Assembly (NCBI GenBank): GCA_036268075.1
Contig: DATAUV010000106.1
Span: 1 to 64,000 of the forward strand
Reading direction: 5' to 3'
Length of the DNA stretch: 64,000 nucleotides
Source of the DNA: DATARH01 sp036268075
GTDB lineage: Bacteria; Pseudomonadota; Alphaproteobacteria; ATCC43930; CGMCC-115725
Shown: positions 32,836 through 40,714 of the stretch, one piece after another
How positions within the stretch are numbered: the first letter of the stretch is position 1
How the letters are laid out: every line of letters starts with the position of its first letter
Program-made: the position numbers and the translations under genes
The notes under the pieces: model-generated
The model's database searches: none
The model's input: only the letters and a program-made list of their open reading frames with translations
Told to the model about the DNA's origin: nothing

Positions 32836-34625
32836 GGGAAATATCCACGCGGCGTGTAGACCCGCTGGCCGACCCGCCGCGTCTGCCGGTTGCCGACGAT
32901 CACCAGGGTCAGCATGTCCACCTCGGCCGCTGCGAGGTCGGCGAGCGCGACGACCGACACCGCCTCGCCGGGCCGGCCGAGATTGCGGGCGATGACGACC
33001 GGCGTCTCCGGCTCGCGATCGGCGAGGAGGATCGCGGCGGCCTCGGCCAGACGCGTTGTCCGTCGCGCCGAGCGCGGGTTGTAGAGGGCGACGACAAAAT
33101 CCGCATGCGCCGCCGCCTCGACGCGGGCGCGGATCGCCGCCCAGGGGGTGAGCAGATCGGATAGCGAAATCGCGCAGAAATCATGGCCGAGCGGCGCACC
33201 GATGCGGGCGGCGGCCGCCTGCATTGCGCTGACCCCGGGCGCGACGACGAGCTCGACCGCCCGCCAGTCGCGCCGGGGATCGCGGTCGAGCAGCTCGAAA
33301 ACCAGCGCGGCGAGGCCGTAAATGCCGGCATCGCCCGACGAGACCAGCGCAACCTGCCGACCCGAGGCCGCGAGGTCGAGCGCGAGCCGCGCCCGCGCCG
33401 CCTCCGCCCCGATCGCGCTGTCGTGCCGGGTTCTGCCGCCGGCGGCAGGGCCGAGGAGATCGAGATAGAGCGAATAGCCGACGAGATCGGTCGAGGCCGC
33501 GAGCAGGTGGCCGGCTTCGGCAGTACGCCACGCCGCGTCGCCCGGCCCGATGCCGATCACGGCGAGCCGGCCGCGCGCGGCGCCGATCGCGGCCGCGTCG
33601 ATCGGGGCGGGAGCCCTCGCGATCGCGCAGGTCGCGCGGAGCGATTTCCGCTTCGGCACGATGAGCTGTCCACCCGAACCGGCTGCCGCGAGAGCGGCGC
33701 CCTCGGCGACCCCCCAGCACCCGGTCGCGCGAAACGCCGCCTCGGACCGCTCGGTGAGGCGCGGGGTTTCGCCGAGCAGCCGCTCGGCCGGAAAAAACCG
33801 CGCCGGCACACCGAGCGACGCCGCCAGCGCGTGAACCGCCGGCTCGTCCATCTTGAGTGCGACCGAAACCACCGCCGCGATGGCGAGCGGGCTAAGCCGG
33901 GCCGCGGCCAGGCTATTCTCAGCGAGTGCGGCGATCTCGTCCACGCCGCACCCACGCTCGCAGCCGATCCCGAGCGCCAAAATCGGTGGATTGAGGACAA
34001 AAGTCGCCGGATCGGCCGCTGAAACGCGATCTGTGACCAACACGCCGAGTTCGGCGCTCTCGGCCCAGTCGGCGGTACCGGCGCGCAACCAAGCCGCGAC
34101 GCCGAGCTCGTCGGTGAGCGCGACCGGCCGGCCGGCGAGCAGCGCCGCCGCGACCGGCTTCGCCGGCTCGGGATCGCCCACGCGCCAGCCCGGCGGCGGC
34201 TCGTCGAGCGCGAAACCGAGGCGGAGATCCCCGGCCGTCGTAATCGCGGCGACACAGCCGAGTACCCCGGACAGATGGCGAGCGATCGCGTTGGCGCCGC
34301 GATGCCCGCCGAGCAGCGGCACCGCGACCGACCCGTCCTCCGCCGCCGCAACCACCGGCGGCTCGTCGTGCTTGTCGGCGATCAGTGGCGCGAGGAGGCG
34401 GACCAGGATGCCGCTGGCGCAGATGCCGACGATCGGCCGACCCTCCGCGAAGGCGGCCGTAAGGCAATCGGCGAGGCGGTCATAACCCTCGTCGCATTCC
34501 CCCGCCAGCGCGCGCGGTCCGAACAAGGCCGCGCTCGGGAGCGCCGCGCGAACCCGCTTCCCGAGCGCGGCGCCGCTCGGGCCGAGCACGACCACGGCCG
34601 CATTGCCGGGCAGCGCAGACATCAT
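32832..34625 (-). CDS. cobJ: CbiG-CobJ fusion (precorrin-3B C17-methyltransferase)
   Basis: The 597-residue product joins two proteins. Residues 1 to about 330 are CbiG: an N-terminal domain with IVGICASGILVRLLAPLI and VPLLGGHRGANAIAR, a middle region, and a C-terminal CobE-like domain with LALGIGCERGCGVDEI and FFPAERL. From about residue 350 it is CobJ (LAVIGIGPGDAAWRTAEAG, VSSGDAGIYGLAALVFELL, VVAPGVSAMQAAAARIGAP, HADFVVALYNPRSARR). CobJ contracts the ring with C17 methylation; CbiG opens the lactone in the anaerobic route. Fusions of this kind are known in alphaproteobacteria. It overlaps its neighbours by 4 bp on each side. Confidence 0.93.
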   Translation of the reverse strand: MMSALPGNAAVVVLGPSGAALGKRVRAALPSAALFGPRALAGECDEGYDRLADCLTAAFAEGRPIVGICASGILVRLLAPLIADKHDEPPVVAAAEDGSVAVPLLGGHRGANAIARHLSGVLGCVAAITTAGDLRLGFALDEPPPGWRVGDPEPAKPVAAALLAGRPVALTDELGVAAWLRAGTADWAESAELGVLVTDRVSAADPATFVLNPPILALGIGCERGCGVDEIAALAENSLAAARLSPLAIAAVVSVALKMDEPAVHALAASLGVPARFFPAERLLGETPRLTERSEAAFRATGCWGVAEGAALAAAGSGGQLIVPKRKSLRATCAIARAPAPIDAAAIGAARGRLAVIGIGPGDAAWRTAEAGHLLAASTDLVGYSLYLDLLGPAAGGRTRHDSAIGAEAARARLALDLAASGRQVALVSSGDAGIYGLAALVFELLDRDPRRDWRAVELVVAPGVSAMQAAAARIGAPLGHDFCAISLSDLLTPWAAIRARVEAAAHADFVVALYNPRSARRTTRLAEAAAILLADREPETPVVIARNLGRPGEAVSVVALADLAAAEVDMLTLVIVGNRQTRRVGQRVYTPRGYFP

Positions 34626-35539
34626 GGCATGTCGGCGACGGCGATCTCGACCGCCATGACATGCTCGCCGCCGGCCTCCAGCGTAACCGCGTTATCCGCG
34701 ACATTGCCGGATTCGACGCAGAGCATCCGGCGCCACAAATCCGCGCCGAGATCGCCGAGCGCGGCCGCCTTTTCCGCCCACGGGTTCCACACGATCGCCG
34801 AGGCCGCCCCGCGCCTGTCGATCGTGATCCGCCGGCGCCACTCCGGGTCGGCGATCTCGAGACGCTGCGGCGTGTCGAGATATACGCGGTCGGTTTCCCT
34901 CCTCAGCCGCAGGGCCCCGGCCCGCTGCCGCTTGCGGCGCATCGCGTCGGCCTTGTCGATGAACCGGCGGCCGGCGAGCCCCGCCACCGACACGTCAGCG
35001 ACCTCGGAGACGGCGAAATAGCAGTGCAGCGCCTCCTCGAACGCGATCGGCTGCCGGGACGGGTTGAATACGCTCAACCGGAGTCCGAGCGTCGCCCCGA
35101 ACGACACCTCGTAGGCCAGCCGAAACGGGTGCGGCCAGAATGCGTTGCCCTCACCGGTTAGTCCTAGTCGCAGGATTAGTCGGTCCGGTGGTTGAGCAAC
35201 CGAGTCGAGGCGCCACGGTGTTGCGCGCGCAAAGCCGTGCTGCGGCGCCTCCGGAAAACTGCCCTGCGGCCCGAACCACGGGAAGATCACCGGAATACCG
35301 CCGCGGATCGGCCGGCCAGGTTCAAAGGGGCTGTCAGGACTCGTAAAGACCACTGGACGATTTTGAGGTGCCCATGCGGTGACCTGCGCGCCCTGTAGAT
35401 AAAGCTCCCCTGTTACTCTACCGGATCGGACTAGGATTTTGACTAATCCGTCGGCGTTCTCGGTGAAATCGAGGATTCCGGCGACGCCGAATTCGGCGGC
35501 CAGGGCGGCGGCGGAGATGGGGGTGGCTTTGTCGGTCAT
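34622..35539 (-). CDS. D-hexose-6-phosphate mutarotase (YeaD-like)
   Basis: This is an aldose-1-epimerase-fold enzyme that interconverts anomers of glucose-6-phosphate. The 305 residues carry LYLQGAQVTAWAPQNRPVVF, RGGIPVIFPWFGPQGSFPEA, PQHGFARATPWRLDSV with the catalytic His, EEALHCYFAVSEVADV and VESGNVADNAVTLEAGGEHV. It has no known link to cobalamin, yet overlaps both cobI and cobJ by 4 bp. The ATG at 35539 is the start; an upstream extension is shadow. Confidence 0.93.
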   Translation of the reverse strand: MTDKATPISAAALAAEFGVAGILDFTENADGLVKILVRSGRVTGELYLQGAQVTAWAPQNRPVVFTSPDSPFEPGRPIRGGIPVIFPWFGPQGSFPEAPQHGFARATPWRLDSVAQPPDRLILRLGLTGEGNAFWPHPFRLAYEVSFGATLGLRLSVFNPSRQPIAFEEALHCYFAVSEVADVSVAGLAGRRFIDKADAMRRKRQRAGALRLRRETDRVYLDTPQRLEIADPEWRRRITIDRRGAASAIVWNPWAEKAAALGDLGADLWRRMLCVESGNVADNAVTLEAGGEHVMAVEIAVADMP

Positions 35540-36219
35540 CGGCGCACCAATACCAGGGCGAAATACGGCACCGTCGCGGCATCGATCAGCGACAGCGGGA
35601 AAGTGCGCTGGGTCGGGAGCGTCGCGTGCTCGACATAGAGCGCGCAGCCGAGGAGGCCGAGCCCATCGAGGACGCGGCGGAGCTTGCTGAAATGGCGGCC
35701 GATCTTGACGATCACGGCATGCTCGGCGCCGCGAAGGCGGCGGGCGAGCTCGGCCTCGGGGAGGGTCGCCGGAATGATCGTCAAGGTCTCGTCGCGCTGG
35801 ACCAGCGCCGCCCCGGCCGCCGCGGCCGCCGCGGTCATCGACGATACGCCCGGCACGATCGTCACCCGGTAATGCCCGCCGAGCCGCGCGAGGAGCCCAG
35901 CAAAGCTGCCGTAGAAAAGCGGGTCGCCCTGGCACAGTACGGCAATGTCGGCGCCGCGGTCGAGTTCGACGCCGAGCATCTGGGCCATCGCGTCGTACAG
36001 CGCGGCGGGCGGCGCGCCGGGCCGCATCGGGAACCGCAGCGCGATCTCGCGCTGGCCCTGGTCGAGATGCGCGGCGACGATCGATCGGGCAAAGCTGTCG
36101 CCGGTTTCGGGGGCAGGATAGGCGACGACGGCAGCGGACCGGAGCAGCCGCAGCGCCTTCAGCGTGATCAGCTCGGGGTCGCCCGGTCCGAGCCCCAGAC
36201 CGAAGATCTGCCCGGCCAT
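35536..36219 (-). CDS. cobI: Precorrin-2 C20-methyltransferase CobI
   Basis: CobI methylates C20 of precorrin-2 to precorrin-3A. The 227 residues show IFGLGLGPGDPELITLKALR, AVVAYPAPETGDSFARSI, IAVLCQGDPLFYGSFAGLL, VPGVSSMTAAAAAAGAALVQ and AVIVKIGRHFSKLRRVLDG. The ATG at 36219 is one base after the glycosyltransferase stop. The 16 bp around that junction are identical to those around the cobL stop. Confidence 0.94.
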   Translation of the reverse strand: MAGQIFGLGLGPGDPELITLKALRLLRSAAVVAYPAPETGDSFARSIVAAHLDQGQREIALRFPMRPGAPPAALYDAMAQMLGVELDRGADIAVLCQGDPLFYGSFAGLLARLGGHYRVTIVPGVSSMTAAAAAAGAALVQRDETLTIIPATLPEAELARRLRGAEHAVIVKIGRHFSKLRRVLDGLGLLGCALYVEHATLPTQRTFPLSLIDAATVPYFALVLVRR

Positions 36220-36230
36220 CTCAGCCCGGC
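36215..36230. repeat. 16-bp direct repeat, right-hand copy (end of GT39 gene)
   Basis: GCCATCTCAGCCCGGC, covering the GT39 stop and cobI start. An identical copy lies at 37854-37869 over the cobL stop and GT39 start. The 1,639 bp between equivalent points are exactly one gene. Confidence 0.85.
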
Positions 36231-37858
36231 GCCACGGCGAGAAGAGTAACCACGAGGCGCCGCCCATTCGAATAATCGGTCCCCGATACCGAACCGAGAG
36301 ACCGCGCGGTGAGCCCGCGCCCGGCGAGCGCCTGCCGCAATACCGCCTCCTCGCGGTCGCTTACCAGCACCTCGCCGCCTTTTCCGAGCAGATCGGCCGC
36401 GCCCTGCGCTGTTTCGAGCCGCAACCCGGCGCCGAGGAGAAACACGAGGCTCGGCTCGTTGTACCCGACCGCGACAAGCGGCTGGCCGGGAGCCGGCGCA
36501 TGCTCGGCGACCAGCGCGGCGGCCGACCGGCTGAGCCATATCCGGTCGAGCCTGGGCAATACGATCGTCAGCGTCAGCACAAACGCCAGGGCCACGGCAA
36601 CGAGCGCCGGCAGTGACGGGCGCAACGATTGCACGAGCCCCGCGAGCAGCACCAATGTCGCACCGGCCGCGCCGATCCCGATGCCGTCGGGTCCGAACCG
36701 CCACGGCAGGATGACCAGCGCCGCAGCCAGCGCGAGCGTCACCAGCACCCACAACAGCCGCACCCCCCGATGCGCCCAACGCGCCGCGCCCGATCCGGTG
36801 AAATCGGAGATCGCGCCTGCCGCCAGCAGGGCGAGCGCCGGGTATAGCGGCAGGACGTAATGCGGCAGCTTTGTCGGCACCAACTCGATCAGCACCCAGG
36901 CCGGCACCAGCCAGGCGAGCAGAAACCGGGTCGCCGGCGCCTCCCGCCGTCGCCATCCGCGGATCAGGGCCGGCGCCAGAAACATCGAGCCGGGCCAGAA
37001 CGTCGCCAGCGACAGCACCAGGTACGCCAGCGGCGGCGCCCCGTGGGATTCCTGGGAACTAGCGAACTTAGCTAAAAGGTCGTGACCGAGTGAATCGGTG
37101 AGGAATTGCCCTTCCGTCGCCCGTTCGATCGCGATCAGCCACGGCGCCAGCAGCAGCGCCAGCAGGATGATACCCCTGAGCGGCCGCAGCCCCCGCAGCC
37201 ACTTTAGGTCGCGGTCGGCGATCGACAGGGCCGCGGCGGTGATCAGCGCGACACCCGGCGCGATCGGCCCCTTGATCAGGATCGCCGCGGTCTCGGCGAG
37301 CCAGAAGCCGGCCGCGGCCGAGATCGGCAGCGTCAGCCCCCGCCGCGCCCGCAGGTAGGCGAGGCCGAGCAGCCCCTGCCCCGCGACGACGCAGGCGAGG
37401 AGGGCCGCGTCGGTTTTGGCGATATGAGCCTCGGCGACGAGGGCCAGCGACACGGCGAGCAGCGTAGCCGCGGTAAAGGCGGCGCGCCGCGGGTCGGCGA
37501 TCGCCGGGTCGGCGCGGAACAGCGCGGCGCCGAACCCGAACACGATCAGCACCGCGCCGGTTGCGGCGGCCAGCGACGGCAACCGATAGGGCCACATCGC
37601 CGTGCTGTCGGCGGTGCTGAAGGCGGCGACGGACGCGGCCTGGAGCCAATAGATGCCGGCCGGCTTCTTGTTGCGCGCCTCGTTCTGAAAACGGATGCGG
37701 AGGAAATCGCCGGTTTCCAGCATCTGCCGCGTCGCCTGGGCGAACCGCGCCTCGTCCCGGTCGAGCGGCGGGATCGCGGCGATACCCGGCAGGTACAGGC
37801 ACAAGCACAGCGCCGCCAGCAACGCGTGGGGCCGCGCGCCCCGGAGCCAACCCGCCAT
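36221..37858 (-). CDS. GT39-family (ArnT-like) membrane glycosyltransferase
   Basis: The 545-residue integral membrane protein has about 11-12 helices. The N-terminal luminal loop is IPPLDRDEARFAQATRQMLE, with the acidic DRDE residues typical of GT39/PMT enzymes, and GDFLRIRFQNEARNKKPAGI follows. These use polyprenyl-phosphate sugars to modify lipid A or other surface acceptors. It sits between cobL and cobI, with its ATG overlapping neither gene but 1 bp after the cobL stop. It has no cobalamin role and is framed by a 16-bp direct repeat, so it is probably an insertion. A TTG at 37879 is a less likely start. Confidence 0.88.
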   Translation of the reverse strand: MAGWLRGARPHALLAALCLCLYLPGIAAIPPLDRDEARFAQATRQMLETGDFLRIRFQNEARNKKPAGIYWLQAASVAAFSTADSTAMWPYRLPSLAAATGAVLIVFGFGAALFRADPAIADPRRAAFTAATLLAVSLALVAEAHIAKTDAALLACVVAGQGLLGLAYLRARRGLTLPISAAAGFWLAETAAILIKGPIAPGVALITAAALSIADRDLKWLRGLRPLRGIILLALLLAPWLIAIERATEGQFLTDSLGHDLLAKFASSQESHGAPPLAYLVLSLATFWPGSMFLAPALIRGWRRREAPATRFLLAWLVPAWVLIELVPTKLPHYVLPLYPALALLAAGAISDFTGSGAARWAHRGVRLLWVLVTLALAAALVILPWRFGPDGIGIGAAGATLVLLAGLVQSLRPSLPALVAVALAFVLTLTIVLPRLDRIWLSRSAAALVAEHAPAPGQPLVAVGYNEPSLVFLLGAGLRLETAQGAADLLGKGGEVLVSDREEAVLRQALAGRGLTARSLGSVSGTDYSNGRRLVVTLLAVAPG

Positions 37859-37869
37859 CTCAGCCCGGC
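37854..37869. repeat. 16-bp direct repeat, left-hand copy (start of GT39 gene)
   Basis: GCCATCTCAGCCCGGC, covering the cobL stop and the GT39 start codon. It is identical to 36215-36230. Confidence 0.85.
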
Positions 37870-39065
37870 TTCGCGGCAATGAGTTGGGTCACGCTCAGCA
37901 TCGGCCGCCAGGCCTCGTGCGCGCCGAGCGGCTCGGCCCGGCAGACCGCGAGCCGCACCAGCTCGCCGCCATGCCGTGCGCGCCAATCGAGCAGCGCGCG
38001 CTCGCCGCCGAGGCTGACCGCGTTGGCGACGAGCCGCCCACCGGGCCGCAGCGCCCGCCACAGCGCCGGCAGCAGCTCCGCCGCGCCGATCCCGCCGCCG
38101 ACAAAGATCGCGTCCGGCGTCCCGCCGGGCAACGCGGCCGGCGCCTCGCCGACGACGACGCTCAGGCCGGGCACGCCGAGCGCAGCGGCATTCCGGGCGA
38201 TCGTCGCCGCCCGCGCGGGGTTGCGCTCGATCGCGACCGCCCCGGTGCCCGGCACGGCGCGCAGCCACTCGATCGCGACGGAACCGCTGCCGGCGCCGAC
38301 ATCCCACAACGTCTCGCCCCAGATTGGCGCCAACGCGGCCAGCGTCGCGGCACGGACCTCGCGCTTAGTCAACTGACCGTCATGCTCGAACGCATCGTCG
38401 GGCAGCCCGGGCACCGTCGACCGCGGCCGCGCGCCCCGGCCGGGCCGGCATTCGAGCGCGATCGTATTGAGGTCGGCGACGCGCCGGCTGCCCCAATCGG
38501 CTGCCTCGGCGCCGACCACCGCCTCGCGCTCGCCGCCGAGGTGCTCGAACACGGTCAGCACGCTCGGACCCCAGCCGAGCCCGGTCAGGAGCTCGGCCAC
38601 CGCGGCGGGGGTCGCGCCGTTTTCCGCCAGCAGGAGGAGCCGGCGCGCCGGAGCCAGGTGGAGGCGGAGCGCGTCGAGCGGGCGCGCGTGCAGGCTGAGC
38701 TGGAGGCAGTCGGCGAGCGCCCAGCCGAGGCGAGAGGCAGCGAGCGAGAACGCGCCCGCGGCGGGCACGATAGTCATCTCTTCACGCGGGAAATGGCGGG
38801 CGAGCACGGCGCCGACGCCGTACCACATCGGGTCGCCGCTCGCCAGGACCACGACCCGCCGCCCGCGATAGCGCGCGAGCGCCGCGACCGAGCTTTCGAA
38901 TGGCCGCGTCCATCCGACCCGCTCCAGCGCCCCCGACGGCGCCATCGCGAGATGCCGGTCGCCGCCGACAAGGATTTCGGCAGTGTCGACCAGGGCCCGC
39001 GCCGCCGGAGACAGCCCGGCGAGCCCGTCCTCGCCGATGCCGATCACGGAGAGCCAGCGCGTCAC
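37860..39065 (-). CDS. cobL: Precorrin-6Y C5,15-methyltransferase (decarboxylating) CobL
   Basis: CobL methylates C5 and C15 and removes the C12 acetate carboxyl. The 401 residues are a full-length fusion of the CbiE-type N-terminal half (LSVIGIGEDGLAGLSPAARA, VVLASGDPMWYGVGAVLARH) and the CbiT-type C-terminal half (LTKREVRAATLAALAPIWGE, LWDVGAGSGSVAIEWLR, DAIFVGGGIG). A GTG start overlaps the cobH stop by 4 bp. It is followed by the GT39 gene. Confidence 0.95.
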   Translation of the reverse strand: MTRWLSVIGIGEDGLAGLSPAARALVDTAEILVGGDRHLAMAPSGALERVGWTRPFESSVAALARYRGRRVVVLASGDPMWYGVGAVLARHFPREEMTIVPAAGAFSLAASRLGWALADCLQLSLHARPLDALRLHLAPARRLLLLAENGATPAAVAELLTGLGWGPSVLTVFEHLGGEREAVVGAEAADWGSRRVADLNTIALECRPGRGARPRSTVPGLPDDAFEHDGQLTKREVRAATLAALAPIWGETLWDVGAGSGSVAIEWLRAVPGTGAVAIERNPARAATIARNAAALGVPGLSVVVGEAPAALPGGTPDAIFVGGGIGAAELLPALWRALRPGGRLVANAVSLGGERALLDWRARHGGELVRLAVCRAEPLGAHEAWRPMLSVTQLIAAKPG

Positions 39066-39685
39066 GGCGCGGCCAGCGCGTTGACCGCGGCCGCGGCGAG
39101 CGCGCTGCCGCCGCGGCGCCCGTGCAGCGTGACGTACCCGATGCCGCCGCCGAACTCTGCCAGTGCCCGCTTAGCGTCGGCCGCGCCGACGAAACCGACC
39201 GGAAAGCCGAGGATCAGCGCCGGACGGGGCGCTCCGGCCGCTATCATCTCGAGGAGATGAAACAGCGCGGTCGGCGCGTTGCCGATCGCGACGACGGCGC
39301 CGGCGAGGCGCGGTCTCCACAGCTCGACGGCGGCGGCTGAGCGGGTGGTTTCCAGTTTCCGGGCCAGCGCCGGCGTTCCGGGATCGCCGAGGGTGCAGAC
39401 GATCTCATTCTCCGCCGGAAGGCGGCCGCGGATGATCCCGGCGCGCAGCATCTCGCTGTCGACGAAGATCGGCGCACCGGCGGTAAGCGCGCGTTGGCCG
39501 AAAGCGACGGCGCCCGTGGACCAGGCGAGGTCGGCGAGGATCGCCATGTCCGCGGCGGCATGGGCGAGGCGGAGGGCGATCGGGTGAAGCTCCGCGGGGA
39601 AGCGGGAGAGATCGGCCTCGGCGTGGATCAGCTCGAAGGACCGGCGATAGATCGCCTCGGGGTCGCGGAGGTAGCGATAGGGCAT
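39062..39685 (-). CDS. cobH: Precorrin-8X methylmutase CobH
   Basis: CobH moves the C11 methyl to C12, giving hydrogenobyrinate. The 207 residues have YLRDPEAIYRRSFELIHAEA, GAPIFVDSEMLRAGIIRGRL, VAIGNAPTALFHLLEM and LILGFPVGFVGAADAKRAL, all diagnostic. The ATG lies 6 bp after the stop of the DWSAA protein. Its partner genes cobL and cobI are downstream in the same operon. Confidence 0.96.
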   Translation of the reverse strand: MPYRYLRDPEAIYRRSFELIHAEADLSRFPAELHPIALRLAHAAADMAILADLAWSTGAVAFGQRALTAGAPIFVDSEMLRAGIIRGRLPAENEIVCTLGDPGTPALARKLETTRSAAAVELWRPRLAGAVVAIGNAPTALFHLLEMIAAGAPRPALILGFPVGFVGAADAKRALAEFGGGIGYVTLHGRRGGSALAAAAVNALAAP

Positions 39686-39691
39686 CTAGGC

Positions 39692-40708
39692 CTAAGCCCC
39701 CACCCCAACCCTCCCCCGCTTGCGCGGGAGGGGGCTTATCGAGACGCTCGCGGCGACTACCCGCTCCCGCGCAAGCGGGGGAGGGTTGGGGTGGGGGCTA
39801 GTTCTCGTTGCGGCTACTTTTCTCAGTCGTGGCGCCGTCACCCCCAGGGTCCAAGCCTCCTCCGCCACCACGCGATCCCGGTGCGACGCCGCGACGGGCG
39901 GCGCGAACCATGCGGTGAGTTCTCCCGCCCGGTCGGCCTCGGCGAAAATCTGCGCGACGGAACGGACTTGGGCCTTGTCGTTGGGCGGACCAAGAGTGGA
40001 ACTAATTTCCTTGCGCCACCATGACGGCCATACCTCGGCGAAAACGATGCGGGCGTCGTCGAGGACGCCGAGCCCGGTTTCGAACGGCCATACCCGTGCC
40101 CGGTCGGCCCAGCGCGGATCGTCGCGCAGCGCGCGCACGACCGGGATGCCGGTCAGCGCCTGGCTGCCGACCGAACCGGTATAGGCGAGTTTCCAGCACG
40201 GCTGCGCGCCGACCATCCAGGTGTCGATCAGCCGCTTTTCGGCGAGGCCCCCCGCCGCGTGGCCGTTATGGTGCCGGGGGCCAAGATGCTCGCCCATACG
40301 GCTCGGCGGACAACCCCAGAATGGAAAGCGCCCGTTCGAGATACGCCGGTTCAACGCCTCGCCGACCTCGAAGCGGTTGTTGCGATTGTCAGGACCATCC
40401 GTGATCAGCCGCGAGATTTCGTCCCAGACCGCGCGCCACGGCAACCCCGACAGTCCGAGCCGCGCGGCGAAGCCCTCCGGGTAGCCGAACGGAAAGTCGA
40501 AACCGAGCATGACCCGCTCGTCATTCGCTGCCGCGAATGCGAGAACATCGGAGAGCAGTTCTTTCGCGGCATCACGGGTAGGGGGGTTAGCTAGTAGTGT
40601 TTCGCCGGTGTGATCGCGGCGGCAAACCCAGATGCTGTCGCGGCCAGTCTTCGGCGCGTTGGCCGCGCTCCAGTCGACGATCACATAGGTGTCGAACACC
40701 GCCGCCAT
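39692..40708 (-). CDS. Uncharacterised DWSAA-motif protein in the cob operon
   Basis: I do not recognise a named function. The 338-residue product begins DTYVIVDWSAANAPKTGRDS and continues VMLGFDFPFGYPEGFAARLG, resembling DUF429-like RNase-H-fold proteins with conserved acidic residues. Later parts include EVGEALNRRISNGRFPFWGC and PCWKLAYTGSVGSQALTGIP. No signal peptide or membrane segment is seen. It lies between cbiX and cobH with 6-bp gaps, so it is cotranscribed. The last ~35 residues (RTSPHPNPPPLARERV onward) are encoded by a long palindromic repeat, not by the ancestral gene. Confidence 0.8.
   Translation of the reverse strand: MAAVFDTYVIVDWSAANAPKTGRDSIWVCRRDHTGETLLANPPTRDAAKELLSDVLAFAAANDERVMLGFDFPFGYPEGFAARLGLSGLPWRAVWDEISRLITDGPDNRNNRFEVGEALNRRISNGRFPFWGCPPSRMGEHLGPRHHNGHAAGGLAEKRLIDTWMVGAQPCWKLAYTGSVGSQALTGIPVVRALRDDPRWADRARVWPFETGLGVLDDARIVFAEVWPSWWRKEISSTLGPPNDKAQVRSVAQIFAEADRAGELTAWFAPPVAASHRDRVVAEEAWTLGVTAPRLRKVAATRTSPHPNPPPLARERVVAASVSISPLPRKRGRVGVGA
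39695..39799. repeat. CTCACCC-type palindrome with perfect 36-bp arms
   Basis: Arms at 39695-39730 and 39764-39799 are perfect inverted copies (starting AGCCCCCACCCCAACCCTCC) around a 33-nt loop. The element begins next to the stop codon of the DWSAA gene and forms its 3' end. It is related to the elements at 23353, 43415 and 46326. Confidence 0.9.
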
Positions 40709-40714
40709 GCCGGG

